Shown here piece after piece: positions 1-8,547 of a stretch of DNA of 64,000 nucleotides. Within the stretch, counting starts at the first letter, position 1. Every line of letters starts with the position of its first letter. A program made the translations under genes and the position numbers. This DNA comes from Tissierellales bacterium (GTDB lineage: Bacteria; Bacillota; Clostridia; Tissierellales; VENL01). The notes under the pieces were generated by a model. It saw only the letters and a program-made list of their open reading frames with translations. It ran no database searches and was not told the DNA's origin. Location: positions 61,887 to 125,886 of the forward strand of contig JANQLB010000091.1 in the NCBI GenBank assembly GCA_028280805.1. Direction: 5' to 3'.

Positions 1-274
1 AGTTAATAGTAATATATAATCAAATCTTTTAAAAAAGTTTTTTCTTCTTTTTTTTTGCATCTATACCACCTTCTATTATATAAATAATCTATTATTAAAG
101 ACATAATGCAGCTTGTCTTATTATAAAAAGATTTTAAAATAGTAATTTTACTAGTTTTAACATTATTATGCATTGTATTATGTCTAATGTAATGACTCAT
201 AATAGATTATAACATATAATTATAATAAAACCTATAGTAAGGATATTTTAGTAGGTATAAATATCTTTAAATTA

Positions 275-1705
275 TTACTTTTTAAGAATTTTCTTAATAA
301 TTTTAATGAAACTGTTACTTTGCACTTTTGAAATATATGCATCTCTGCTTATTTTTTTAATTATATCTGAATAGGTTGGATATGCATGAATCATTGATTG
401 AATTTTGCTTATAGGTAAATTTAATGATTTAATTACCTGAAGTTCATGAATTATTTCTCCGGCTCTTTCTCCAAGAATGTGAGATCCTAATATATTTCCC
501 TTCTTGTCACATATAACTTTGGCTAAGCCCTTCTCTTTATTGTCAGTTTTTGCTCTATCTAGATTATTATAGTTGTATTTATAAACTTTTATATCATCTC
601 CATGTAATTCTCTTGCTTCTTTTTCAGTAATTCCTAAGTGTGCTAATTCAGGATCTGTGAAAGTACACCATAACACATTTTTATATTTTACTTTCCTTTT
701 CAAAGGTAAAATATTATTAAGTGCAGCGATAATTCCTTGATATTCAGCCATATGGCTAAATCTATAAGGTCCAACAATATCTCCACAGGCATATACATGT
801 TTAAGGGATGTTTGAAGTTTCTTGTTAACTACTATACCTTTATTAGTATATTTAATTCCAACATCATCTAAATTAAGTCCATTCAAAGCGGGTTTTCTTC
901 CTGTAGCAATAAGAACCTTTTCAAATTCCATTTGTGTCATATCATCTTTATCGTTTTTTAATGTTACAACAGTTTTTTCATATTTACGTTCAAATTTTTC
1001 AACTTTTGTATTTCTCAAAATAATTATTCCCTCTTTTTCCAGACTTTCTTCTAGTATTCCGGTCAGTTCTTCTTCTTCTTTTGCTAAAATTCTTTTACTT
1101 CTCAATACAACTGTCACTTTTACTCCCAATCTTGAAAGGCTTTGTGCAAGTTCGATTCCTATAGCTCCTGCTCCTAATATCATAATTGACTTTGGTAGAG
1201 TTTTTAACTGAAATATTGTTTCATTTGTTAGATAATCAATATCTTCTATACCATTTATTGGAGGTATAAATGGAATTGTTCCCGTTGCCAATATTATATT
1301 CTTTGATGTTAATTTCTCATTATTAACAGATAGAGTATGTTTATTTAAGAATCTTGCTTCACCTTTATAAACTTTTATTCCCTTCTCTTCAAAAACTTCA
1401 GGGCTTTCTTCTTTGTATACTGAGTTTATAACCTTTCTTACATACTCCATAGCTCCTGAATAATTAAGCTCAAATTCTCCTTGTATATTTAAACCAAATT
1501 TCTGCATGTATTTAAAATTATAGGCATATGATGCAGTTTTTATTAGTGCCTTACTTGGAATACACCCTGTCCATGTACATTCACCACCAAGATTATTTTT
1601 TTCAATTATTGCAGTTTTTTTTCCTAAGTTTCCAGCAGTTAATGCTGCAGTTATTCCAGCTCCACCACCGCCCACTACTATTAAATCATAGTCGTATTTC
1701 CTCAT
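275..1705 (-). CDS. FAD-dependent pyridine nucleotide-disulfide oxidoreductase (Lpd/MerA-like)
   Basis: About 476 residues. The FAD Rossmann motif 'VVGGGGAGITAA' is at the N-terminus, followed by the redox-active disulfide in 'GGECTWTGCIPSKAL', a second NAD(P)-binding fold 'LGAGAIGIELAQSL', the FAD motif 'VYACGDIVG' and the C-terminal dimerisation segment with the 'HAYPT' active-site His. This is the group that contains dihydrolipoamide dehydrogenase and mercuric reductase. It lacks the N-terminal metal-binding domain and the C-terminal vicinal cysteines of true MerA, and no 2-oxoacid dehydrogenase genes are nearby, so the electron acceptor is unknown. The ORF track starts at 1720, but GGAG inside that extension sits 9 bases before the ATG at 1705, which I prefer. 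It appears monocistronic. Confidence 0.85.
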   Translation of the reverse strand: MRKYDYDLIVVGGGGAGITAALTAGNLGKKTAIIEKNNLGGECTWTGCIPSKALIKTASYAYNFKYMQKFGLNIQGEFELNYSGAMEYVRKVINSVYKEESPEVFEEKGIKVYKGEARFLNKHTLSVNNEKLTSKNIILATGTIPFIPPINGIEDIDYLTNETIFQLKTLPKSIMILGAGAIGIELAQSLSRLGVKVTVVLRSKRILAKEEEELTGILEESLEKEGIIILRNTKVEKFERKYEKTVVTLKNDKDDMTQMEFEKVLIATGRKPALNGLNLDDVGIKYTNKGIVVNKKLQTSLKHVYACGDIVGPYRFSHMAEYQGIIAALNNILPLKRKVKYKNVLWCTFTDPELAHLGITEKEARELHGDDIKVYKYNYNNLDRAKTDNKEKGLAKVICDKKGNILGSHILGERAGEIIHELQVIKSLNLPISKIQSMIHAYPTYSDIIKKISRDAYISKVQSNSFIKIIKKILKK

Positions 1706-1886
1706 TTTATTCAACTCCATTTTTTAAGTTTTAATTTGTTTATATATTAATACCCTAGTATTGAACTGAATAAAAGTAATTAATTTTGCCATATCAAAAT
1801 ATAAGTAAACGGTTTGAAGCGATCATGATAATCTAAATAAAAATACATGGAAATCTAGAATGCTTTTACCTAAAATAAAAAAATTA

Positions 1887-2140
1887 GGCTCTGTTAGACT
1901 ATAGTGTTGTTATCTTGACAAACCAAAATAAATGTTCTGTACTGTTGTTATATATTTAACGATAGGAGATTGTCTATATCGACAATACAGAGTATAATGA
2001 AAGACACAAAATCATTAACAAATATATTGTTAATGATTTTACTGATAGTTTTATACCCACTTCTCATGGTTGTTTAGGGAATTATTGGCAGTTATGTAAA
2101 GTGGTTCTCCCACCCTTGTTTATCGTTATTAATTGATGTA
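1887..2140 (-). mobile_element. Probable right end and 3' remnant of an IS1595-like element
   Basis: This non-coding stretch begins with 'GGCTCTGTTAGACTATAG', which looks like an IS terminal repeat. Read on the minus strand, a short open segment ('STEHLFWFVKITTL', stop) runs straight into it, as expected if a transposase ended at the element's right end. A transposase fragment of the same orientation lies at 2523-2694. I do not see the partner terminal repeat, so the element is incomplete. The assignment rests on position and the terminal motif and has not been aligned. Bases 1721-1886, between the oxidoreductase gene and this remnant, show nothing I can name. Confidence 0.4.
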
Positions 2141-2512
2141 TCAAACTCGTTTCCTGCGATTAACTATAGATTTGTAAACAACCTCGACAATAATTCCAAT
2201 AACAAATCCTAATATAGATATGAAAAGTACTCTAAAGCCACCAGCCATACCGTTATATCCTTCTACTGCTGATGATAAATAAAAATCAACACACATTGAT
2301 ATAGTAAAGAAACTAAGATATATGTATCCTAATCTATACCATTTTAGACCTATTGGAACTAATCCAAATATGGAGGACACAAGAATACTCTGTATCAAAA
2401 CCTTATCAATAACCCAATTTTGAGTTAGATAATACACTAACGAATGTATCCCCATTACAACTGCAAGTGTTATAGATACTGTAATCACTCTTTTGATAAT
2501 ATCTTTGTTCAT
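2141..2512 (-). CDS. Small four-helix membrane protein, unknown function
   Basis: 123 residues starting at 'MNKDIIKRVITVS', with four likely transmembrane segments at about residues 8-28, 38-56, 62-82 and 90-112 and a basic C-terminal tail 'VNRRKRV'. The ORF track begins 54 codons earlier, but that extension is a transposase fragment. An excellent AGGAGG lies about 8 bases before the ATG at 2512, which fixes the real start. The gene is enclosed by decayed IS1595-like sequence on both sides, so it is either a passenger or a neighbour captured by deletion. I do not recognise a family. Confidence 0.6.
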   Translation of the reverse strand: MNKDIIKRVITVSITLAVVMGIHSLVYYLTQNWVIDKVLIQSILVSSIFGLVPIGLKWYRLGYIYLSFFTISMCVDFYLSSAVEGYNGMAGGFRVLFISILGFVIGIIVEVVYKSIVNRRKRV

Positions 2513-2522
2513 AATACATTCC

Positions 2523-2694
2523 TCCTTTGTAAAAGAATCTATTGACTTATATATTGGTTCTCTGTGTTTGTATTGTTCTAATTTTGTATCAGTTAATCGA
2601 GATTTTCTTGGCATAGTGAAGCCACTCTTTTTATGATTGTCTTTGAACGATTCAGGCAAAAAAGTTTCGTCCATTTCAACGATACTTTTTTAAG
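2523..2694 (-). pseudogene. IS1595-family transposase fragment
   Basis: Open on the minus strand and reading '...KSIVEMDETFLPESFK' then 'NHKKSGFTMPRKSR'. The VE(V/M)DET segment carrying the first catalytic Asp and the following 'GNHKKS..FTMPRK' block are characteristic of ISXO2/IS1595 DDE transposases. Only about 55 codons remain. The N-terminal half is gone, because the stop codon of the aminotransferase gene abuts it at 2697, and the downstream part is replaced by the membrane gene's ribosome binding site. Non-functional. Confidence 0.7.
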
Positions 2695-2696
2695 TA

Positions 2697-4109
2697 TTAT
2701 AACATAAATTCAGTAAATATATTTTTAGGAAGATTCTTCGGCAGATATTCACCGGTATTTGCATTTAATATATATTTATCGAATATTACTGATTTATTAT
2801 TTATAATATACTTTAACATCTTTATAAAAGTCTTAATTTCATTTATGGTATTATAAATTCCGAAGCTTGCCCTAACCATACCCGGTGTTTCTTTCATATC
2901 CTGTAGTAAGAATCTTTTTTGAAACTGAACAATGTCTTTGTTTGAAATTTTAAGCAGACTGTGTACATACGGATGGGCACAGAAGCATCCGCTGCGTACA
3001 CCTATACCTCCCTCATATGCAAGGGCTGAGGCTACAAGATTATGAGGTATATCTTTTACATTAAACGATATAACACCAACTTTATCTATAGAGTTCTTAG
3101 TGTTTGATGGAGAATAAATTGTAATACCTTTGATACTGTTTAATTCTGTAATTAAATTATCTGTTAAAGTATTTTCGTGCTTCTGAATATTTCTCATTCC
3201 AATTTCCTGTAAAACTTTAATTGCCTCTGCAAGAGCCACTGATCCAACGACATTAGGAGTACCGGCTTCGTCTTTTTCAGGAGGATCTGCCCAATGGGTA
3301 TTATATTTTGTAACGCTTATTATAGTTCCGCCTCCCACATACTCCGGTTCGCCTTTTATAAGAACTGACTTAGGAGCAATTAACACTCCGGTACCAAAGG
3401 GAGCATACATCTTATGTCCGCAAAATGCAATGAAATCAATGTAATCATCCTTTTTATTTCCCTTCATATTTACTTTTCTATGCGGAATAAGTTGTGCTGC
3501 ATCTACCATTATCTTTGAACCGTATTTATGACAAAGAGCTGCTATGTAATGAATATCATTTACAATTCCCGTAACATTTGAACATCCTGTTATGGTTACC
3601 AGCTTCACTTTACCTGCATTAATCTTTATCTTATGTTCTAAATCTTTAATATCCAGCTCTCCGTTATCTAAAACTTTTGAATGAAGGACTTTAGCTTTAT
3701 TTCTCCAAGGTAAATCATTAGAGTGATGCTCCATAATTGTCGTAATCACTATATCGTTTTTAGTTAATCCAAGTCTGTATGAAAGCTTGTTTATAGCTTC
3801 TGTAGTATTTTTCACAAAAACAACAACATTATCATTATTACTACCGACAAAGTTGGTTACAATTTCACGAGTCTGTTCATAGACTTTTGTAGAAATTTTA
3901 GATTTATAACCTGTACCCCTATGTATGCTGGAATACCATTCTAAAAAAGAATTAACTTTATTTAAAATAGGTTGAAGAGTGGGAGTGCTGGCTGCATTAT
4001 CAAGGTTAATATAATTAACCTTTTTTCCATTATGCAGCATAACTTTTTTATCTATTCCAACTACATATTTTCTTATATTATCAATAGAATATGTATTTTT
4101 AAAAATCAT
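2697..4109 (-). CDS. Class V aminotransferase, cysteine desulfurase-like
   Basis: 470 residues. It has the PLP-fold class V pattern: 'INLDNAASTPTLQPIL' at the N-terminus, 'TIMEHHSNDLPW' for the substrate/PLP histidine, 'VDAAQLIPH', the PLP lysine in 'FCGHKMYAPFG', and a Cys-containing loop 'GVRSGCFCAHPY' where SufS/NifS enzymes carry the catalytic cysteine. It is longer than a typical SufS (about 400 residues) by a C-terminal tail. No sufBCDU or iscU gene is adjacent, so a housekeeping Fe-S role is not shown; a stand-alone sulfur donor or cysteine/selenocysteine lyase is possible. A G-rich site (GGGGGG) lies upstream of the ATG. The IS remnant abuts its 3' end. Confidence 0.82.
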   Translation of the reverse strand: MIFKNTYSIDNIRKYVVGIDKKVMLHNGKKVNYINLDNAASTPTLQPILNKVNSFLEWYSSIHRGTGYKSKISTKVYEQTREIVTNFVGSNNDNVVVFVKNTTEAINKLSYRLGLTKNDIVITTIMEHHSNDLPWRNKAKVLHSKVLDNGELDIKDLEHKIKINAGKVKLVTITGCSNVTGIVNDIHYIAALCHKYGSKIMVDAAQLIPHRKVNMKGNKKDDYIDFIAFCGHKMYAPFGTGVLIAPKSVLIKGEPEYVGGGTIISVTKYNTHWADPPEKDEAGTPNVVGSVALAEAIKVLQEIGMRNIQKHENTLTDNLITELNSIKGITIYSPSNTKNSIDKVGVISFNVKDIPHNLVASALAYEGGIGVRSGCFCAHPYVHSLLKISNKDIVQFQKRFLLQDMKETPGMVRASFGIYNTINEIKTFIKMLKYIINNKSVIFDKYILNANTGEYLPKNLPKNIFTEFML

Positions 4110-4307
4110 AAAATCCCCCCATCAAAAGTATATATACTATTACATTATGAGGAGAATAAGCGTTTTGACACAAAAAACAAAACCAATAATACATTTGATT
4201 ATTCACATAAGTTAAATTAGGTTATAATATAGTAGGTTGATTATTTTGTTTTAACAGATAACTATAAAAGTTAATTTAAATATTAATATTTAAGGGAGTG
4301 AAGACAA

Positions 4308-4790
4308 ATGGAAATAATTTTATTTATAATAGCTTTGATAATAATGTTCATAGGATTTGTCGGGACTTTTTTACCAGCTATACCGGGGACTGGACTGATA
4401 TTTATAACAGCTTTATTATACGCAATTATAACCGGATTTTCAGAGATTACAGTTAATACAATTATAATATTGGGTATCTTGGCAGCCATATCAATGGCTA
4501 TGCAATATACTGCATCTTTAATTACTACCAAGAAGGTTGGAGCTTCAAAATATGGATTAATAGGAGCAGTTCTTGGAGGAATTATAGGGTTTATGATATT
4601 AAACGTGATTGGACTATTATTAGGACAGTTCATCGGAGCTATATTAGGTGAATTACTTAAAAAAACAGAAGTTAAAAAATCATTAAAGGTTGGATTTGCA
4701 ACATTTGCAGGATATATTTTAGGAGTAGTAGTTGAAAGCACTATAGCTGTTATTATGATTTTAGTTTTTATAATTAGAATAATTTTTTAG
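4308..4790 (+). CDS. DUF456 family membrane protein
   Basis: 160 residues, almost wholly hydrophobic and glycine-rich. It has the DUF456 arrangement: 'GFVGTFLPAIPGTGLIF' near the N-terminus, a middle helix pair, and a Gly-rich 'GLIGAVLGGIIGFMILN' followed by 'GQFIGAILGELL'. About five transmembrane segments are expected. The family has no established function. GGGAGTG precedes the ATG at a normal distance. The stop is 11 bases before nfo, so the two are probably cotranscribed. Confidence 0.8.
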   Translation: MEIILFIIALIIMFIGFVGTFLPAIPGTGLIFITALLYAIITGFSEITVNTIIILGILAAISMAMQYTASLITTKKVGASKYGLIGAVLGGIIGFMILNVIGLLLGQFIGAILGELLKKTEVKKSLKVGFATFAGYILGVVVESTIAVIMILVFIIRIIF

Positions 4791-4801
4791 GGAGTGATTA
4801 A

Positions 4802-5629
4802 GTGTATATAGGAAGTCATATATCAATATCTAAAGGTTTTGCTAATGCCGCTAAAACTGCAGTAAGTATGGGTGCTAATACCTTTCAATTTTTTACAAGG
4901 AATCCCAGAGGAGCAAAGGCTAAGAATTTAGAACCTAAAGATATTAAAAATCTTATAGATATTATGGAAGAATACAGCTTTGGTCCATTATTAGCTCATG
5001 CACCATATACTCTTAATTTAGCATCATACAAAGAGCATGTATATGATTTTGCTAAACAGATCTTTAAAGATGATATAAAAAGACTTGAACAGACACCATG
5101 TAATTTGTATAATTTTCATCCGGGTAATCATACGGGTAAAGGAGTAGAATATGGAACAAAAAGAATAGCAGATATTATTAACGGTACATTGACCGGTAAT
5201 GAAAAAACTATGATTCTTCTTGAAACCATGTCAGGAAAGGGAACAGAAATAGGATACACATTTGAGCAGTTAAAAAACATAATAGATAAGATAAAATATT
5301 CAGAGCTTATGGGGGTATGTCTTGATACCTGTCATGTATATTCTGCTGGTTATGATATAGTTAATAAACTAGATAACGTTTTACAGGAATTTGATGATAT
5401 TTTAGGTATTGAAAAATTAAAGGCTATACACTTAAATGATAGTATGAAGGAATTTAATAGTAGAAAAGACAGGCATGCAATAATCGGAGAAGGAATTATA
5501 GGATTAGAAGCTATAATAGCTATTATTAACCATCCCCAGTTAACAAATATTCCTTTCTTATTAGAAACACCTAATGATGTTGAAGGTCATGCAGAAGAAA
5601 TAAAATTGCTAAAAGAAAACAAAATATAG
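4802..5629 (+). CDS. nfo: Endonuclease IV (deoxyribonuclease IV)
   Basis: 275 residues, the usual family length. This AP endonuclease cleaves 5' of abasic sites in base excision repair using a trinuclear zinc centre. Conserved zinc-ligand blocks are visible in order: 'LLAHAPYTLN', 'NFHPGNHTG', 'ILLETMSG', 'VCLDTCHVYSAGYD', 'HLNDSM', 'DRHAIIGEG' and 'LLETPN'. The start is GTG, with GGGAGTG just upstream. It is the last gene before a strong bidirectional terminator. Confidence 0.95.
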   Translation: MYIGSHISISKGFANAAKTAVSMGANTFQFFTRNPRGAKAKNLEPKDIKNLIDIMEEYSFGPLLAHAPYTLNLASYKEHVYDFAKQIFKDDIKRLEQTPCNLYNFHPGNHTGKGVEYGTKRIADIINGTLTGNEKTMILLETMSGKGTEIGYTFEQLKNIIDKIKYSELMGVCLDTCHVYSAGYDIVNKLDNVLQEFDDILGIEKLKAIHLNDSMKEFNSRKDRHAIIGEGIIGLEAIIAIINHPQLTNIPFLLETPNDVEGHAEEIKLLKENKI

Positions 5630-5640
5630 TTAAAACAATT

Positions 5641-5680
5641 AAGAGAGATGATAAATTTATCATCTCTCTTATTACTTTAG
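5641..5680. terminator. Bidirectional terminator between nfo and the lipoprotein gene
   Basis: A perfect 30-base palindrome built on 'AAGAGAGATGATAAA' and its complement, flanked by A-rich sequence on the left and T-rich sequence on the right. It lies between convergent genes and can serve both. Confidence 0.85.
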
Positions 5681-5705
5681 TTTTTAATTTGTCTTGTTTC
5701 TTTCA

Positions 5706-7061
5706 TTAAGGTGTTTCTTTTATGGGCATATCTGGGACAGGTTGTTCACCATATATTTCAGGACTATTATAATATCCATATCCATATACATACTGCTCTA
5801 TCATTAACTGTATGAAATTTATAGAGTTTTCTTCAGTAATCTCAGGAAACTCAATGCTTTCTACTTCATTAATATCTGATATTATACTATCAAAATCTAT
5901 AGACAAATAAATAGCAGATATTTCTTTTTCATAGTCATAGCTGGTAAATTTTTCAGGTTCATAGTCATAGCTGGTAAATTCTTCAGCATATAAACCTGCA
6001 AATAAATCATTTATTTTTTGTATATCAAATACTAAGTCAATTGTTCCAGCATATTCAGTTAAGTAACCATCCTCATTTATTCTATACGTTAATGCAATTC
6101 CATTTTCACCAATCAATGGTACATCTTTGAAAGCATTCATAAATTCATTGAATTTTTCCTTAGCCTTTTCCATATCTAATTTTTCTAACATATCTTGAAT
6201 ATTTTGCTCTATTTCATCTTTAGACATGCTATTTGTTGTATCCATATCGTAGATTAATTCACCCATTAAATTTAAGTACTCTTCAATTAAATGTTTTGTT
6301 TCTTCTCTCTCTAAAATATAATTACCAGTAGATGTTACAAAATCTTTAAAAGATTTATCATCAAAATTTATTTCAAATATGTCAAATTTCTTTCCATCTA
6401 CTATTTCTTTTCCCATATAAGAAATAACTTTTTCTCCATCTTCATTGCTTTTTTCAAATTCATCTAGACTAGTTAAAAAAGCTTCTTGTAAATCTAATCC
6501 TAATTGTTCACCTAATTTAGCAATCTGATTGAAGTCAAGGTTAACATTTTGATGTTCCATTAACTCTTCGTAACCAGATAAATCGTAAACTAAATATTCT
6601 ACATTAGCCATATCAGGTGAAAGTTCTCCAATAAAAGGTCTAAAAATTTGAGGTATTTCTATAATTTGTGTAGCTTTAAAATTATCTTCTGACAAGTCAT
6701 AATTTTGCCACATGTTTACATTAAAGCCTAAACCTCCAAGATTGTATGATAAATAAGTTTCTGTAAAGTACTTTTCATCTCCATCTTTCATAAATGTTTG
6801 ATCTAAATTTAATTCAATATTTTGTAACATACCTCTATACATATTTATTATAGTTTGCGTATCCTGGTCAAAAGAAGAAGTATTAACATCAAAATCCAAA
6901 CTGATTTTCATATTTGTATCTGAGTTAAATGAATCCATTTCAGGACTATTTATAAATGACTCAAATAAATCAGTACTTCCATCTGTTGTACACCCGGTAA
7001 TAAAAGCAGAAATCATCAAAGTGATTAATAAAACAGCAACTGCTTTAGTTCTTATTTTCAT
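5706..7061 (-). CDS. Secreted lipoprotein, unknown function
   Basis: About 451 residues. The signal sequence 'KIRTKAVAVLLITLMIS' ends in the lipobox 'FITGC', so the mature protein should be lipid-anchored outside the membrane. The rest is acidic, with repeated Asp/Glu/Asn and no motif I recognise; its overall look resembles the many Firmicute lipoproteins with LolA/DUF6612-like folds, but this is only an impression. A 10-residue unit 'FTSYDYE..' is tandemly duplicated (30-base DNA repeat near 5929-5988). The track begins at a TTG; the ATG at 7061, spaced about 7 bases after AGGGGG, is preferred. Confidence 0.75.
   Translation of the reverse strand: MKIRTKAVAVLLITLMISAFITGCTTDGSTDLFESFINSPEMDSFNSDTNMKISLDFDVNTSSFDQDTQTIINMYRGMLQNIELNLDQTFMKDGDEKYFTETYLSYNLGGLGFNVNMWQNYDLSEDNFKATQIIEIPQIFRPFIGELSPDMANVEYLVYDLSGYEELMEHQNVNLDFNQIAKLGEQLGLDLQEAFLTSLDEFEKSNEDGEKVISYMGKEIVDGKKFDIFEINFDDKSFKDFVTSTGNYILEREETKHLIEEYLNLMGELIYDMDTTNSMSKDEIEQNIQDMLEKLDMEKAKEKFNEFMNAFKDVPLIGENGIALTYRINEDGYLTEYAGTIDLVFDIQKINDLFAGLYAEEFTSYDYEPEKFTSYDYEKEISAIYLSIDFDSIISDINEVESIEFPEITEENSINFIQLMIEQYVYGYGYYNSPEIYGEQPVPDMPIKETP
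5929..5988. repeat. Two-copy 30-bp tandem repeat inside the lipoprotein gene
   Basis: The string 'ATAGTCATAGCTGGTAAATT' recurs exactly 30 bases later (5931 and 5961). In the protein this gives two adjacent 'FTSYDYE' units, an in-frame duplication of 10 residues. Confidence 0.85.
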
Positions 7062-7279
7062 AATCAATGCCCCCTAAATTTATGTACTTTTTATTAATTA
7101 ATATAATATTTATTATAGTGTATTTTTAATATATTTACAACTAATCTTTCTTTAATTTGTTATTAATTTATCTTAATATTAACAAAACATAATTTAATGA
7201 GTTTTTAAAGGGTTTAATTGTCTTAAATAACTGTTATAATATTTTTATATAATAAATTTTTAAGAAAAGAGATAAAATT

Positions 7280-8410
7280 ATGACTATCATAGATTTTAAA
7301 AAATATATAATACAAAAATCAAAAGAATTAAATATAGATATAATCGGCTTTTGTGATAGTAAGCCGTTTAACTACCTTAAAGAGATATTAACAATGAGAA
7401 GAGAGGAAGGTTATGAAACTGAATTTGAAGAAAAAGATATAGAGCTTAGGATTAATCCTAAGAAAACTTTACCTAATGCTAAATCTATCATTGCTATAGG
7501 TATGTCATACAATGTACTAGAATCATCAGTTAGTAAAAATGAGAGTAGCCTTAAAGGTAAACTTTCTAAGTCTTCTTGGGGTATAGATTACCATGTAGTT
7601 CTAACAGAAAAGCTTCAAAAGTTAGCGAGAGAAATAAAAAAGGTAAATAATTTTGAGTATAAAATCTTTGTAGATACAGGACCGTTACTAGATAGAGAGA
7701 TTGCTAAAAAAGCAGGTATAGGTTGGTATGGAAAGAATAACTCTATAATTAATGATAAATTTGGTTCTTTTATTTTTATAGGATACATGATAACGGATTT
7801 AGAAATTACTCCGGATAGTATAACTAAAGATGAATGCGGAAGCTGTGAGATTTGTATTAAATCATGTCCAACAAAAGCAATAGGTCATGGGCATACGATA
7901 GATAGTAGAAAATGTATCTCTTATCTTACACAAACAAAACAAAGAATACCTTATGATTTACGAGATAAAATGGGAATACAGGTATATGGTTGTGATACAT
8001 GTCAAAGCTGCTGTCCCAGAAATAAAGATATATTAAAAACAGAAAATACCCCTTTTATACCTCATAAAACTGGTGGTATAATAGATATTAACGAGCTGTT
8101 TCATATGTCAAATAAAGAATTTAAGGACAGGTATGGTCATGTTGCTGCCAGCTGGAGAGGAAAAAATATATTAAAAAGAAACTGTATTATAGCTCTAGGA
8201 AACTTAAAGGATCAAAATAGTATAGAACTTTTAACAAAATCAATAAATGATCAAAGTGCTATGATAAGAGAATATTCTGCATGGGCTTTGCTAAAAATAG
8301 ATAGAAAATTAGGCAGAAAAATAATAAAAGAGCATATTGACAGAGAAAAGGATATTGAAGTAAAAAAAGAAATGGAAGGACTCTTAAAATATTATAGATT
8401 TTTTTCATAA
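7280..8410 (+). CDS. queG: Epoxyqueuosine reductase
   Basis: 376 residues. It performs the last step of queuosine synthesis, reducing epoxyqueuosine in tRNA with a cobalamin cofactor and two [4Fe-4S] clusters. The N-terminal DUF1730/cobalamin domain is followed by two ferredoxin-type motifs, 'CGSCEICIKSCPTKAIG' and 'GCDTCQSCCPRN', and a C-terminal HEAT-like repeat segment near residues 300-360. 'DTGPLLDREIAKKAGIGW' matches the family's catalytic region. AAGAGA lies before the ATG. It stands alone with a TATAAT at 7235-7240. The queA and tgt partners are not in the window. Confidence 0.93.
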   Translation: MTIIDFKKYIIQKSKELNIDIIGFCDSKPFNYLKEILTMRREEGYETEFEEKDIELRINPKKTLPNAKSIIAIGMSYNVLESSVSKNESSLKGKLSKSSWGIDYHVVLTEKLQKLAREIKKVNNFEYKIFVDTGPLLDREIAKKAGIGWYGKNNSIINDKFGSFIFIGYMITDLEITPDSITKDECGSCEICIKSCPTKAIGHGHTIDSRKCISYLTQTKQRIPYDLRDKMGIQVYGCDTCQSCCPRNKDILKTENTPFIPHKTGGIIDINELFHMSNKEFKDRYGHVAASWRGKNILKRNCIIALGNLKDQNSIELLTKSINDQSAMIREYSAWALLKIDRKLGRKIIKEHIDREKDIEVKKEMEGLLKYYRFFS

Positions 8411-8547
8411 AAGTTTTATTGGCATGTAAAATCCCGCTTAAGTATGTTATACTTGTATTGTGAATTTTTTATCATTAAATATATGATATATTAAATAAGA
8501 TGCAATATTTTATTTTAGAATTTTAAACCAAGGAGGTTAAATGTCTA

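Noticed and set aside
3-200. 65-codon minus-strand ORF at the window edge
   Set aside because: AT-rich with irregular composition and no clear ribosome site or family. The region 1-274 shows no gene or other feature I can support.
822-1211. 129-codon plus-strand ORF
   Set aside because: Lies entirely within the oxidoreductase gene on the other strand; a shadow.
275-1705. Mercuric reductase
   Set aside because: Lacks the N-terminal metal-binding domain and C-terminal vicinal cysteines of MerA, and there is no mer context.
4283-4741. 152-codon minus-strand ORF
   Set aside because: Shadow of the DUF456 gene, which has a proper ribosome site and family motifs.
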